DNA from: REEB506 sp040381035
GTDB lineage: Bacteria > Pseudomonadota > Alphaproteobacteria > Caulobacterales > Aquidulcibacteraceae
Direction of reading: 5' to 3'
Assembly (NCBI GenBank): GCA_040381035.1
Contig: JBEIHY010000009.1
Location: 1-64,000 of the forward strand
DNA: 64,000 bases
Part shown: piece by piece, positions 1 to 8,976 of the stretch
How positions within the stretch are numbered: the stretch's first letter is position 1
Layout of the letters: every line of letters starts with the position of its first letter
Notes under the pieces: model-generated
Database searches by the model: none
Told to the model about the DNA's origin: nothing
What the model saw: the letters and a program-made list of their open reading frames with translations, nothing else
Made by a program: the position numbers and the translations under genes

Positions 1-1
1 C

Positions 2-356
2 TTGATCCACGATGGCCCGGATCGGCCGCAGCGGATGCCCCGTTGGGACGCGGGCTTCACAACTCACATAGGAAAACAAGCTTTCGGTCCGAACATCCGA
101 GCCGCGCATCAGTTTCTCCAGCATCCACAAAGCCAGAGAAATGGAATCATCGTTTGCGCGGCAGCGGAAGACTATTTCCGCACCCTGTTAGAGGCGGCCG
201 CCCGGCAAACTCTTGCACTGCGAAACTTCGATGCTTCTGACATGTTGGATGGCCTCGACGGTGTTTACGCGCTGCTGCGGACACCGGAGTGTGACACAGA
301 AGCCTTGTGGGCCGACGAGCTCGCGGCTTTCAAGGGCCATATTGAGCGCCCCGGCC
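2..356 (+). other. Coding-like open stretch, unrecognised, broken or partial
   Basis: This stretch is open from the window edge and continues open to 502, overlapping the next gene out of frame. From about 155 the codons look genuine (G-rich first positions, mostly G/C third positions), with peptide pieces such as DYFRTLLEAAARQTLALRNF and EALWADELAAFKGHIERP. Before that the composition is less gene-like. A one-base change in the CCCC run just before 357 would either end this frame at an ATGA overlap with the next start or fuse it to the SRPBCC protein. I do not recognise the product. It could be the tail of an upstream gene lying mostly outside the window, a frameshifted small gene, or chance. 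Confidence 0.25.
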
Positions 357-827
357 ATGACAGATGCGGTGGTCGTCGCGCTGCGCGTGCGGGCCGATCC
401 CGCCCGCGCCTTCGCTGTCTTCACCGAGGAGATCGCGCTGTGGTGGCGGCCCAACGCCATGTTTGCAGCCACGCCATTGTCGCCGGGGCGCCTGGCGTTT
501 GAGCCGGGTCCGAACGGGCGGCTGGTCGGGCATCTGGCGAACGGCAAAGCATTTGAGATCGGTCGTGTTCGGGTATGGTCGCCGCCGCGCCGGCTGGTCT
601 TTGGCTGGCGTGCGGCCACCTTCGCGCCGGACATGGATGGCGAAGTCGAAGTCACCTTTCAGCCGGTCGGCGCTGAGAACCGGGTTTCGGTGACCCATCG
701 CGGTTGGCTGAAAGGTCACCAAAGCCATGTTGCGCGCCATGGCATTCCAGATCGGATCTTCCTGCAACGCTCCGGCGTCTGGTGGACCGCGCTGCTGGCG
801 GCGATGGCGGGGGCAACACAAGGCTGA
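357..827 (+). CDS. SRPBCC (AHSA1-type) domain protein
   Basis: A 156-residue protein of the SRPBCC/START-like helix-grip fold, the ligand-pocket family often annotated as activator of Hsp90 ATPase homologue 1-like. The opening (VRADPARAFAVFTEEIALWW) is the typical first strand and helix. A middle stretch (FEIGRVRVWSPPRRLVFGWR) matches the usual 'G-V-x-x-W-x-P-P-x-R-L-x-x-x-W' signature, and the protein ends in a long C-terminal helix. No catalytic residues can be named and the ligand is unknown. The ATG at 357 is chosen because the family domain begins immediately after it; upstream codons in this frame look non-coding. Such genes often follow an ArsR-type regulator, but none can be confirmed upstream here. 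Confidence 0.8.
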   Translation: MTDAVVVALRVRADPARAFAVFTEEIALWWRPNAMFAATPLSPGRLAFEPGPNGRLVGHLANGKAFEIGRVRVWSPPRRLVFGWRAATFAPDMDGEVEVTFQPVGAENRVSVTHRGWLKGHQSHVARHGIPDRIFLQRSGVWWTALLAAMAGATQG

Positions 828-894
828 GCGGCGCCTTTTTTTTGCCCCCTGGCGGCGCGATGTCCGGCGAAGTGAAACTTTCCGGATGCTTATC

Positions 895-2337
895 ATGCGC
901 CTGACCAAACGGCTTCTTCTGTCGGCAGCTCTGTTTGCTGCGGCCTGCTCGCCGACAGCCACGCCCACAGGCGCTGCAGAGCCGCCCGCTTCTGGCGCAC
1001 CGGGCGCACCGCAGGCCGCAGACCGCCGCTTGCCGGTAAGCCAGACCGAGATGCGCATGTCGCTGGCGCCGGTGGCCGCGAAAGCCTCGCCCGCGGTAGT
1101 CTCGATCCGCGCCCAGCGCGTCACCCGCACGATCGTGGCCGATCCAATGTTTGGCCGCTTCGGCCAGTTCTTCGGCGTCCCGCGTGACCAAGTGCAACAA
1201 TCGCTCGGCTCCGGCGTGATCGTGCGCGGCGACGGAATCATCGTGACCAACAACCATGTCATCGACGGCGCCACGGAGTTGCGCGTGATCCTTGCCGATC
1301 GGCGCGAATTTGACGCCAAGCTGATCGTTGCCGATCCGCGCACGGATCTTGCTGTACTGCGCATTAATCCGGGTTCCGAGCGGTTGCCGGCGCTGGGTTA
1401 TGCCGATACGCGGCGCGCCCAGGTTGGCGATCTGGTGCTGGCCATCGGCAACCCGTTTGGCCTGCAACAGACCGTCACCAGCGGCATCATCTCCGCGCTT
1501 GCCCGCACCGATGTCGGGATCACCGACTTCTCATTCTTCATCCAAACCGACGCCGCCATCAACAAGGGCAATTCCGGGGGCGCGTTGGTCGATATGAACG
1601 GCGATCTTGTCGGCGTGAACACCGCGATCTTCTCCGAGAGCGGCGGTTCGGTCGGCGTCGGGTTTGCGGTGCCCGCTGAAATGGTCCGTCGCGTCGTCGA
1701 TGGTGCGGTCACGGAAGGCAAGGTCGTGCGCGGCTGGATCGGCGTGCGCGGCCAAAGCGTCACGCAAGATCTGGCCCGTTCGCTTGGCTTTGATCGTCCC
1801 CAAGGCGTGCTGGTCACCGAAATGTTCAATAATGGCCCGGCCGAACGCTCCGGCCTGCGCGTCGGCGATGTCGTGCTCAGCGTCAATGGCCAGCCGGTCG
1901 CCGATGAGCAGGGTTTGCGCTTCCAGACCGACACCCAAAAGCCCGGGGCCACGGTGGCGCTCGCCATTCGGCGCGGGGCCGAAGCCCGCACCATTCAGGC
2001 CCGCATAGACCCTTTGCCGCGCGCCAATCCGGAGCCGCGTGAACTCTCCGGCCCCCATCCGCTGGATGGTACGCGGGTGGTGACTTTGTCGCCGGCCGTG
2101 GCCGATGAGCGTGGCCTGGATCCGTTTGTCTCCGGCGCCTTGATTGAGGCAATGGATGGCCGCGGCCTGGCCGCGCGCTTGGGCTTGCGCCCCGGCGACA
2201 TTGTGCGCGAAATCAATGGCCGCGGCGTGCGCAGCGCCCCGGAAGTGGAGCGCGCGGTGAAGACCCCACAAGGCCGCACCTGGACCCTCGTTGTGGAGCG
2301 CAACGGCGAGCGTGTGCCGCTGCAGGTGACGATCTGA
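895..2337 (+). CDS. degP: Do/Deg-family periplasmic serine protease, probable lipoprotein
   Basis: A 480-residue HtrA/DegP-type envelope protease that degrades or refolds damaged periplasmic proteins. The N-terminus (MRLTKRLLLSAALFAAAC) is a signal peptide with a possible lipobox at Cys18, so it may be lipid-anchored. This is followed by a Pro/Ala/Gly linker and a trypsin-like domain. The catalytic triad is visible: His121 in TNNHVIDG, Asp151 in RTDLAVLRI and Ser227 in GNSGGALVD. Two PDZ domains follow, at roughly residues 275-370 and 390-480. The start may instead be the ATG at 886 (MLIMRLTK). It is separated from rarA by 23 bases. The DegP/DegQ/MucD assignment within the family is not resolvable by eye. 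Confidence 0.9.
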   Translation: MRLTKRLLLSAALFAAACSPTATPTGAAEPPASGAPGAPQAADRRLPVSQTEMRMSLAPVAAKASPAVVSIRAQRVTRTIVADPMFGRFGQFFGVPRDQVQQSLGSGVIVRGDGIIVTNNHVIDGATELRVILADRREFDAKLIVADPRTDLAVLRINPGSERLPALGYADTRRAQVGDLVLAIGNPFGLQQTVTSGIISALARTDVGITDFSFFIQTDAAINKGNSGGALVDMNGDLVGVNTAIFSESGGSVGVGFAVPAEMVRRVVDGAVTEGKVVRGWIGVRGQSVTQDLARSLGFDRPQGVLVTEMFNNGPAERSGLRVGDVVLSVNGQPVADEQGLRFQTDTQKPGATVALAIRRGAEARTIQARIDPLPRANPEPRELSGPHPLDGTRVVTLSPAVADERGLDPFVSGALIEAMDGRGLAARLGLRPGDIVREINGRGVRSAPEVERAVKTPQGRTWTLVVERNGERVPLQVTI

Positions 2338-2360
2338 TCCAAGCCGGACTATAAGGCGGC

Positions 2361-3659
2361 ATGGACCTGTTCAAAGCCGCCGGCCTGGAGGAGGCTGCAC
2401 CCACCCCGCTGGCCGAGCGGCTGCGGCCAAAGACCTTGGCCGAGGTGATCGGCCAGGAGCATCTGCTTGGCCCCAAGGGGCCGATCGGGCGGATGGCGGG
2501 CCAAAAACGCTTGGCGTCAGTAATTCTATGGGGGCCGCCCGGCGTTGGCAAAACCACGATCGCACGCTTGCTGGCAGAGGCCGTCGGGCTTGAGTTTCAA
2601 CAAATCTCGGCGGTGTTTTCCGGCGTCGCAGACTTGAAGAAGGCGTTCGAAGCCGCCCGCGCGCGCCGCGCGGCGGGAAAAGGCACGCTGTTGTTCGTCG
2701 ATGAAATCCATCGCTTCAACCGCGCCCAGCAGGATGGGTTTTTGCCGTTTGTGGAAGAAGGCGTCATAACGCTGGTCGGCGCAACCACTGAAAATCCTAG
2801 TTTTGAACTCAACGCCGCTTTGCTGTCGCGCGCGCAGGTTCTGGTGCTGAAACGGTTGGATGAGTCTTCGCTCGACAAGCTGCTCGCGCGCGCCGAGGCG
2901 GAGATGAAGGCTGACCTGCCGCTCACCGCAGACGCACGCGCGGCTTTGATCGCGTTTGCCGATGGCGATGGGCGCCATCTGCTTGGCCTGGCGGAAGAGA
3001 TGTTTGCGCTGACACCGCCCGCGCCGCTCGATGTCGCTGCCCTGAGCGAAACCATTCAACGCCGCGCGCCCGCTTATGACAAAGATCGCGAGGAGCATTA
3101 CAATCTCATCTCCGCGCTGCACAAATCGATCCGTGCGTCAGATCCCGATGCGGCTTTGTATTGGCTGGCGCGGATGCTGCAGGGCGGAGAGGCGCCGCTC
3201 TTCATCGCGCGCCGGCTGGTGCGCGCGGCGAGTGAAGATATCGGCCTTGCCGATTCCACCGCCTTGTTGATCGCGCAGGCCGCCAAGGAAGCGGTTGATC
3301 TTCTCGGCCAGCCGGAGGCGGAATTGCACCTGGCGCACGCCACCCTGCATCTGGCCTGCGCGCCGAAATCCAACGCCGCCTATGTCGCGTGGAAAGCCGC
3401 CAGCCGCGCCGCACGCGACCATGGCGGCTTGGCCCCGCCAGCGCGGTTTCTCAATGCCCCGACCAAGCTGATGAAGGATATCGGCTATGGCCAGGGCTAT
3501 GCCTACGACCATGACGCCGAGCACGGCTTTGCCGGCCAGTCGGGTTTTCCCGATACCATGGCGCGCCAAACCTTCTATACGCCGACCGAGCGCGGCGCCG
3601 AGGCCCGCATTGGCGAGCGGCTTAAATTCTGGGCCGCACGGCGCAAAACTGATGGCTGA
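2361..3659 (+). CDS. rarA: Replication-associated recombination ATPase RarA (MgsA)
   Basis: A 432-residue AAA+ ATPase of the RarA/MgsA/WRNIP1 family, which acts at stalled replication forks and binds SSB and single-strand ends. Walker A is GPPGVGKTT with Lys64 and Walker B is LLFVDEIHRF. The sensor segment (VGATTENPSFELNAALLSRA) is the family hallmark, and the C-terminal tetramerisation region reads DIGYGQGYAYDHD near the end. Full length for the family. It follows the Deg protease and overlaps the downstream pseudouridine synthase by 8 bases, suggesting translational coupling. Confidence 0.96.
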   Translation: MDLFKAAGLEEAAPTPLAERLRPKTLAEVIGQEHLLGPKGPIGRMAGQKRLASVILWGPPGVGKTTIARLLAEAVGLEFQQISAVFSGVADLKKAFEAARARRAAGKGTLLFVDEIHRFNRAQQDGFLPFVEEGVITLVGATTENPSFELNAALLSRAQVLVLKRLDESSLDKLLARAEAEMKADLPLTADARAALIAFADGDGRHLLGLAEEMFALTPPAPLDVAALSETIQRRAPAYDKDREEHYNLISALHKSIRASDPDAALYWLARMLQGGEAPLFIARRLVRAASEDIGLADSTALLIAQAAKEAVDLLGQPEAELHLAHATLHLACAPKSNAAYVAWKAASRAARDHGGLAPPARFLNAPTKLMKDIGYGQGYAYDHDAEHGFAGQSGFPDTMARQTFYTPTERGAEARIGERLKFWAARRKTDG

Positions 3660-4404
3660 GCTTTCATCCGAACACGTCGCATTTGCCCGCAGCCTGCTGA
3701 TCAAGGAAGATCCCGTGCTGCTCGCCTTTAACAAGCCGGCGGGGCTCGCCTCCCAGGGCGGCGCCGGCATCGATCTCAGCCTCGATGATCTGCTTGGCGT
3801 CTTTGCCAAATCCAATGGCAAGCGCCCGGCTCTGGTCCATCGCCTGGATCGCGAAACCAGCGGCGTGATCCTGGCGGCGCGCACCAAGCCGGCGATTGCG
3901 TTTTTCAATGCGGCCTTTGCAGCGCGCGAAACCCGCAAGGCCTATCTCGCCATCGTCTGCGCCGGCGCGCCTGACCAGCCCGCCGGTGCGATCGAACGGG
4001 CACTGGTCAAAACACGGCTAGGCCAAGCCGATGGCGTGCGCCTGGCGCGACCGGGCGAGGCGCCGGCGCTGGAAGCGCGCACGGACTACGCAACACTGGC
4101 CGCCCGCCAGGGCGCTGCGCTCCTGGCGTTGTGGCCGCGTACCGGCCGGATGCATCAATTGCGCGCCCATTGCGCAGCGCTTGGGCGGCCGATTTTCGGC
4201 GACGGAAAATATGGCGGCTTGGGCGCGCTTGGCGCAGTGAGGGCCACGCGGGTGATGCTGCACGCCGCCGCCATTCACACCCCCCATCCCGATGGTCATG
4301 CGCGCACCTTGCGGGCGCCGCCGCCGGCGGACTTTCAAGATGCGCTTGCCGCGTTCGGCTTCTCGGCGCCTGCCGATTTGCCGCTCGGGCCCGACTTGAG
4401 TTAG
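3652..4404 (+). CDS. RluA-family pseudouridine synthase without S4 domain
   Basis: A 250-residue RNA pseudouridine synthase that isomerises uridine in rRNA or tRNA. It carries the catalytic motif HRLDRETSG with Asp66, the upstream NKPAGLASQGG segment, and the late RTGRMHQLRAH motif that lines the active site. It has no N-terminal S4 RNA-binding domain, unlike the second copy at 4781-5767. The ATG at 3652 lies inside the rarA end (8-base overlap), and the first residues run straight into the catalytic domain. The RNA target cannot be told from sequence; RluA- or TruC-like short forms are the nearest alternatives. Confidence 0.9.
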   Translation: MAELSSEHVAFARSLLIKEDPVLLAFNKPAGLASQGGAGIDLSLDDLLGVFAKSNGKRPALVHRLDRETSGVILAARTKPAIAFFNAAFAARETRKAYLAIVCAGAPDQPAGAIERALVKTRLGQADGVRLARPGEAPALEARTDYATLAARQGAALLALWPRTGRMHQLRAHCAALGRPIFGDGKYGGLGALGAVRATRVMLHAAAIHTPHPDGHARTLRAPPPADFQDALAAFGFSAPADLPLGPDLS

Positions 4405-4412
4405 AAGCCGTC

Positions 4413-4784
4413 ATGCCCACTTTGGTTCTGGTCATGCTCGGCGGCGCGCTTGGCGCGGGCGCCCGCTACCTGCTTTCGCAGGCGGCTCTGACTGCGGTGG
4501 GGCCCGGCTTTCCGTGGGGCACGCTCAGCGCGAATGTGATCGGTGGCTTTCTAATAGGGCTGCTGATCGGTTCGCCATTCGCCGCCAGCCAGCCGGCGAC
4601 AGCATTCTTGGCCATTGGCGTGCTTGGCGGCTTTACCACGTTTTCGAGCTTCTCCATTGAGACAATCCGCTTGATTGAGAGCGGCGCAGTGGGGCCGGCG
4701 CTCGGCTATGTCGCGGCCTCGCTCGTTGGCGCGATTGGCGCGTGTGCGGGAGGTCTTTTTCTGGCGCGGAGTGTCAGCGCATGA
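4413..4784 (+). CDS. crcB: Fluoride exporter/channel CrcB (Fluc)
   Basis: A 123-residue, four-helix membrane protein of the Fluc/CrcB fluoride channel family, which works as a dual-topology dimer. Family motifs are present: GGALGAGARYL at the start, NVIGGFLIG in helix 2, and the Phe/Thr-rich GGFTTFSSFSIE in helix 3, whose phenylalanines form the ion path. It starts 8 bases after the preceding gene and overlaps the next start by ATGA. It sits between two pseudouridine synthase genes, and I see no fluoride riboswitch directly upstream. Confidence 0.94.
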   Translation: MPTLVLVMLGGALGAGARYLLSQAALTAVGPGFPWGTLSANVIGGFLIGLLIGSPFAASQPATAFLAIGVLGGFTTFSSFSIETIRLIESGAVGPALGYVAASLVGAIGACAGGLFLARSVSA

Positions 4785-5767
4785 ACGGTGTTGAAACCAT
4801 AACCGTCAGCGAAGACGATGGCGAGCCGCGGCTTGATCGTTTCCTGCGTCGCCGCCATCCCCAGCTCAGCCAGGGCCAAATTGAAAAATGGCTGCGCACT
4901 GGCCAAGTGCGCGTCGATGGCGCCCGAGCCAAGGCCAATGACCGTTTGCACGCCGGTCAGCAGATCCGTATCCCGCCGCCGCCATCGGCGGATCGTCCGA
5001 AGGCGGACGAAATTGGCCCGCGCGATCGGGCGCTGGCTGAAAGCCTGATCCTGCACAAGGACGATTCTGTGATCGTGCTGAACAAGCCGTTTGGGCTTGC
5101 GGTACAGGGCGGCACCGGCACCTTGAAGCATATTGATGCGCTGCTTCCGGCGCTGAAGTTTGAAAAGGAGGTGAAGCCAAAGCTGATCCACCGCCTCGAT
5201 CGTGACACCACGGGCGTATTGGTTTTGGCCCGCAGCGCAGCAGCGGCCAGCCATCTCGGCGCGGTGTTTCGCTCACGCGAGGATGCCGACAAAATTTACT
5301 GGGCCGTGGTTGTCGGCGCGCCGCGGCCGGCCTCGGGCCAAGTGCGCTGCTGGATGCGCAAGGACGCCGAGGGCTTTGGTGACGAGCGCGAGAAGATGAT
5401 GCGCTGCGCCCAGAAAGATGAAGGCGCGGTGCATTCGATCACCGATTACACGATCCTGTCCGACGCCGGCCAACGTGCGGCCTGGATGGCGCTCCGGCCT
5501 GTCACTGGGCGCACGCACCAATTGCGCTTTCACATGAGCGAAATCGGTCACGCAATCCTGGGCGATGAAAAATACATGTGCGACCGGCCAACGCCGGGAG
5601 GCCTGTCGGGCAAGTTGCATCTGCACGCCCGCGCCATTCGCTTGCCGCATCCCGATGGCGGTGTGCTGAAGGTCGAAGCGCCGATCCCGGCGCATATGGC
5701 GCAGACCTTTGAGCAGCTCGGCTTCGATCCGCGCGACGCGAAAGACCCGTTTGCGGCATTTGAGTAG
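4781..5767 (+). CDS. rluC: Ribosomal large-subunit pseudouridine synthase, RluC-like (S4 + RluA domains)
   Basis: A 328-residue enzyme that converts specific 23S rRNA uridines to pseudouridine. An N-terminal S4 RNA-binding domain (about residues 15-65, with QGQIEKWLRTGQVRVDG) precedes the RluA catalytic domain. The catalytic Asp140 lies in HRLDRDTTG, and the substrate-loop motif is VTGRTHQLRFH. Length and architecture fit RluC or RluD; RluC is favoured by its overall similarity to alphaproteobacterial RluC proteins. The ATG overlaps the crcB stop (ATGA). It is followed by about 75 bases without a gene. Confidence 0.9.
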   Translation: MNGVETITVSEDDGEPRLDRFLRRRHPQLSQGQIEKWLRTGQVRVDGARAKANDRLHAGQQIRIPPPPSADRPKADEIGPRDRALAESLILHKDDSVIVLNKPFGLAVQGGTGTLKHIDALLPALKFEKEVKPKLIHRLDRDTTGVLVLARSAAAASHLGAVFRSREDADKIYWAVVVGAPRPASGQVRCWMRKDAEGFGDEREKMMRCAQKDEGAVHSITDYTILSDAGQRAAWMALRPVTGRTHQLRFHMSEIGHAILGDEKYMCDRPTPGGLSGKLHLHARAIRLPHPDGGVLKVEAPIPAHMAQTFEQLGFDPRDAKDPFAAFE

Positions 5768-5842
5768 TTGCCCATTTACTTCTGCGGCGGGCCGCCACGA
5801 TTTGGTCTTGGCGTCGCCGATTTGGCGTGTTGAAAGGCTGCG

Positions 5843-6523
5843 ATGAGCCGTGACAGATTTCTCGCCGTGTTTGATGTCGATGGTACTTTGGTCGATAGCC
5901 GGCGCTCGATTGCGCAGGCCATGGATCAGGCGTTTGCCGCCGTTGGCTTGGACCCGCCGGGATATGCGCAGACACGGCGTATCGTGGGCTTGTCGCTTGA
6001 ACCGGCCATCGCAGTCCTGGCGCCGGATCTCGCGCCAGCGCGCTATAGCGTTCTGGCCAACGCCTACAAGGACGCCTTCATCGCCAATCGCGAAGCGGGT
6101 TTGGTCGAGCCGCTGTATGACGGTGCACGCGATACGGTGCTGCGGCTGAAAGCGCAAGGTTGGCTGTTGGGCGTCGCCACCGGCAAGGCGCGCCGAGGGG
6201 TGGACAAGTTCATCGAAAACCACGGTTTCGCCGACATGTTCGATTGCGCCTATTGCGCCGATGACGGCCCGGGCAAACCCCATCCGCATATGCTGCAACT
6301 AAACATGCGGGCCGCGGGTGTTGCGCCGCGCGCCACGATCATGATCGGCGACACCAGCTTTGATATGGAAATGGCCTGCGCCGCCGATGCCTATGCCCAA
6401 GGCGTTGTGTGGGGATTTCACACGATGGCGGAAATCGCAAGCGGCGGCGCCCATCATATCGCGGACGATTTTGCCGGCCTGAACGCCGCCCTTGACCGCT
6501 TTGCCGCGCGGGTGGCCGCATGA
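5843..6523 (+). CDS. HAD-superfamily hydrolase (phosphoglycolate-phosphatase-like)
   Basis: A 226-residue cytoplasmic phosphatase of the haloacid dehalogenase superfamily. Motif I is DVDGTLVDS, with the nucleophile Asp11 and acid/base Asp13. Motif II is the Thr in GVATGKARRG, and motif IV is IGDTSFDMEMA. The inserted helical cap between motifs I and II places it in the Gph/PGPase-like subclass. The substrate cannot be fixed; phosphoglycolate or pyrophosphate are family possibilities. It overlaps the ATP12 gene by ATGA, and this HAD-ATP12 pairing is common in Alphaproteobacteria. Confidence 0.9.
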   Translation: MSRDRFLAVFDVDGTLVDSRRSIAQAMDQAFAAVGLDPPGYAQTRRIVGLSLEPAIAVLAPDLAPARYSVLANAYKDAFIANREAGLVEPLYDGARDTVLRLKAQGWLLGVATGKARRGVDKFIENHGFADMFDCAYCADDGPGKPHPHMLQLNMRAAGVAPRATIMIGDTSFDMEMACAADAYAQGVVWGFHTMAEIASGGAHHIADDFAGLNAALDRFAARVAA

Positions 6524-7212
6524 GCGGGATCGGGCGGTTCTATCGCGAGGTGCGCGCGGACGGTTACGGCATTACGCTCGATGGACGCGCACTGCGCACG
6601 CCGGCCAGAACGCTCTTTGCCGCGCCGACACACGCCTTGGCGCAGGCCGTTGCAGCCGAATGGGCGGCCCAAGGCGATCAGATCGTCCCGCTGACAATGC
6701 CGCAGACGCGGCTCGCTTTCACGGCTCTTGACCGTACGCCCGCGCAGCGGGCCGACATCGTGGCTGAAATTGGCCGTTACCTGGAAACCGACTTGATTTG
6801 CCATCGCGCTGAGGGGCCGGCCAGCCTGGTCGCCGCCCAGGCGCAGGCCTGGGACCTTTGGCTTGACTGGGCCGAACACCGCCTCGGCGCGCGTCTTGGC
6901 GTTGCAACCGGGATCATAGCTTTTGCCCAACCGCCGGCGGCAGGCGCTGGGCTGCGGATCATCGCCCATGGGCTCGACGATTTTCGCCTCACGGCTTTCG
7001 CCGATGCATGCGGGGGCCTTGGATCATGCGTGCTTGCCTTGGCTGTGTGTCAAGGCGCCCTCGCGCCGCAGGCGGCAGTTGCCGCTGCAACAATCGACGA
7101 AGCCTATCAAATGAAGACCTGGGGCGAAGACGCCGAAGCGCGTGCCCGGCTGGACGCCTTGGCTGCCCAGATGGGCGCTGTGGGCCGGTTTCTCGAAGCG
7201 CTCAAATCCTAA
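6520..7212 (+). CDS. ATP12-family F1-ATPase assembly chaperone
   Basis: A 230-residue homologue of mitochondrial ATP12/ATPAF2, which binds the F1 alpha subunit and helps F1 assembly. The N-terminal beta-rich part reads YREVRADGYGITLDGRALRT, the typical ATP12 opening. Mid-protein motifs include TALDRTP, YLETDLICHRA and the Trp-rich AWDLWLDWAE. A late DEAYQMKTWGED matches the conserved end. It overlaps the preceding HAD gene by four bases, and pccB follows about 110 bases later. Confined to Alphaproteobacteria and mitochondria, it is itself a lineage marker. Confidence 0.93.
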   Translation: MSGIGRFYREVRADGYGITLDGRALRTPARTLFAAPTHALAQAVAAEWAAQGDQIVPLTMPQTRLAFTALDRTPAQRADIVAEIGRYLETDLICHRAEGPASLVAAQAQAWDLWLDWAEHRLGARLGVATGIIAFAQPPAAGAGLRIIAHGLDDFRLTAFADACGGLGSCVLALAVCQGALAPQAAVAAATIDEAYQMKTWGEDAEARARLDALAAQMGAVGRFLEALKS

Positions 7213-7322
7213 GGCGCGATTAACTATGGGGCAGGGGCCTTTGAGGTGCGCGCGCGCTTGACGCCCGCGCCAGCTTCAGGCGAACAAGGCAGGCTGTTTT
7301 GACGAGAGAGGCCGGCCGCGCC

Positions 7323-8846
7323 ATGCAACAAATCATCGACGCTTTGAAAGCCAAGCGCGCCGCCGCCATTGACGGCGGCGGAGATAAGCGCCGCGCCGCC
7401 CAACACGCCAAGGGCAAACTCACCGCCCGCGAGCGCATTGAGCTGCTGCTGGATGAAGGCACGTTTGAAGAGTTCGACATGTTCGTCGAGCATCGCTGCG
7501 CCGAGTTCGGCATGGAGAACAACAAAATCCCCGGCGACGGCGTCGTCACCGGCTGGGGCACGGTCAATGGCCGGCTGATCTATGTGTTCTCCAAGGACTT
7601 CACCGTTTTTGGCGGCTCGCTGTCGATGGCGCATGCCGAAAAGATCGTGAAGGTGCAGGATATGGCGTTGCAGAATGGCGCACCTTGCATCGGCATTTTT
7701 GATGCCGGCGGCGCACGCATTCAGGAAGGCGTCGACAGCCTTGCCGGCTATGCTGAAATCTTCATGCGCAATATCTGGGGTTCCGGCGTGATCCCGCAGA
7801 TCAGCGTCATTATGGGTCCGTGTGCGGGCGGGGATGTCTATTCTCCGGCGATGACCGACTTCATCTTCATGGTGAAGGATACGAGCTATATGTATGTCAC
7901 CGGCCCGGATGTGGTGAAGACGGTGACGAACGAAAACGTTACCCACGAAGAACTTGGCGGCGCACGCGTGCATGCGGCGAAGTCGGGTGTGGTCGATGGC
8001 GCTTTCGAAAACGATTTCGACGCACTGGCGCAGATGCGCCGACTGGTGGATTTTCTGCCTCTGTCAAACAAGGAAAAGCCGCCCGTGCGGCCAACCTTCG
8101 ACACGCCGGACCGCGAGGAACAAAGTCTCGATCGTCTAATTCCGGACAATCCCAACAAACCCTACGACATGAAGGAGCTGATCGAGAAGGTCGCCGACGA
8201 AGGCGATTTCTTCGAGATCGGCAAGGATTTCGGCAAGAATATCGTGGTCGGCTTTGGGCGCATGGACGGGTCCTCTGTCGGCTTCGTCGCCAACCAGCCG
8301 ATGAGCCTGGCCGGCGTGCTTGACATCGACGCCTCACGAAAAGCCGCGCGCTTTGTGCGGTTCTGCGATGCGTTCAACATCCCGATCATTACGTTCGTGG
8401 ATGTGCCGGGCTTTTTGCCGGGGCTGAAACAGGAATATGGCGGTCTGATCAAGCATGGCGCGAAATTGCTGTTTGCCTATGGCGAAGCGACGGTTCCGAA
8501 AATCACGGTCGTCACGCGCAAGGCCTATGGCGGCGCCTATGACGTCATGGGCTCCAAGCATTTGCGGGCCGATGTGAACTATGCTTGGCCAACCGCCGAA
8601 ATTGCGGTGATGGGCGCCAAAGGGGCGGTTGAAATCATCTTCCGCGGCGAGCCCGACAGGATCGCTGAACGCACCAAGGAATATGAAACCCGCTTTGCCA
8701 ATCCGTTTGTGGCCGCTTCGCGCGGCTATCTCGATGACGTCATCATGCCGCGCGAAACCCGCAAACGGATCATTCGCGCCCTCAAAACGCTCAAGAACAA
8801 GACTGTGCCGCGTTACGAAAAGAAGCACGACAATATTCCGCTCTAG
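7323..8846 (+). CDS. pccB: Propionyl-CoA carboxylase beta subunit (carboxyltransferase)
   Basis: A 507-residue acyl-CoA carboxyltransferase that moves CO2 from biotin to propionyl-CoA, giving methylmalonyl-CoA. The two crotonase-like halves are clear. The first holds the oxyanion motif in IFDAGGARIQEGVDSLAG and IMGPCAGGDVYSPAM. The second holds VDVPGFLPGLKQEYGG and RKAYGGAYDVMGSKHL. The C-terminus PRYEKKHDNIPL is that of PccB. I place the start at ATG 7323, behind a GAGAG stretch, giving the usual length; a TTG at 7299 is possible. The biotin-carrying alpha subunit is not in the window. An acetyl-CoA-preferring relative is less likely. Confidence 0.93.
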   Translation: MQQIIDALKAKRAAAIDGGGDKRRAAQHAKGKLTARERIELLLDEGTFEEFDMFVEHRCAEFGMENNKIPGDGVVTGWGTVNGRLIYVFSKDFTVFGGSLSMAHAEKIVKVQDMALQNGAPCIGIFDAGGARIQEGVDSLAGYAEIFMRNIWGSGVIPQISVIMGPCAGGDVYSPAMTDFIFMVKDTSYMYVTGPDVVKTVTNENVTHEELGGARVHAAKSGVVDGAFENDFDALAQMRRLVDFLPLSNKEKPPVRPTFDTPDREEQSLDRLIPDNPNKPYDMKELIEKVADEGDFFEIGKDFGKNIVVGFGRMDGSSVGFVANQPMSLAGVLDIDASRKAARFVRFCDAFNIPIITFVDVPGFLPGLKQEYGGLIKHGAKLLFAYGEATVPKITVVTRKAYGGAYDVMGSKHLRADVNYAWPTAEIAVMGAKGAVEIIFRGEPDRIAERTKEYETRFANPFVAASRGYLDDVIMPRETRKRIIRALKTLKNKTVPRYEKKHDNIPL

Positions 8847-8976
8847 AGTGGGGCGAAGAGCAGGGGGCTGTCGGCCATGGATGGCTGCGGCGATGGCGAC
8901 GCGAAGGGCGCAACCCGTTGATGTTGCGATTGATCTGCGCAATCTCAATTGACGCGGGCGCCGTCATGCGTGCTGA

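Noticed and set aside
4405..4412. Fluoride riboswitch before crcB
   Set aside because: Only 8 bases separate crcB from the preceding gene, so there is no room for one.
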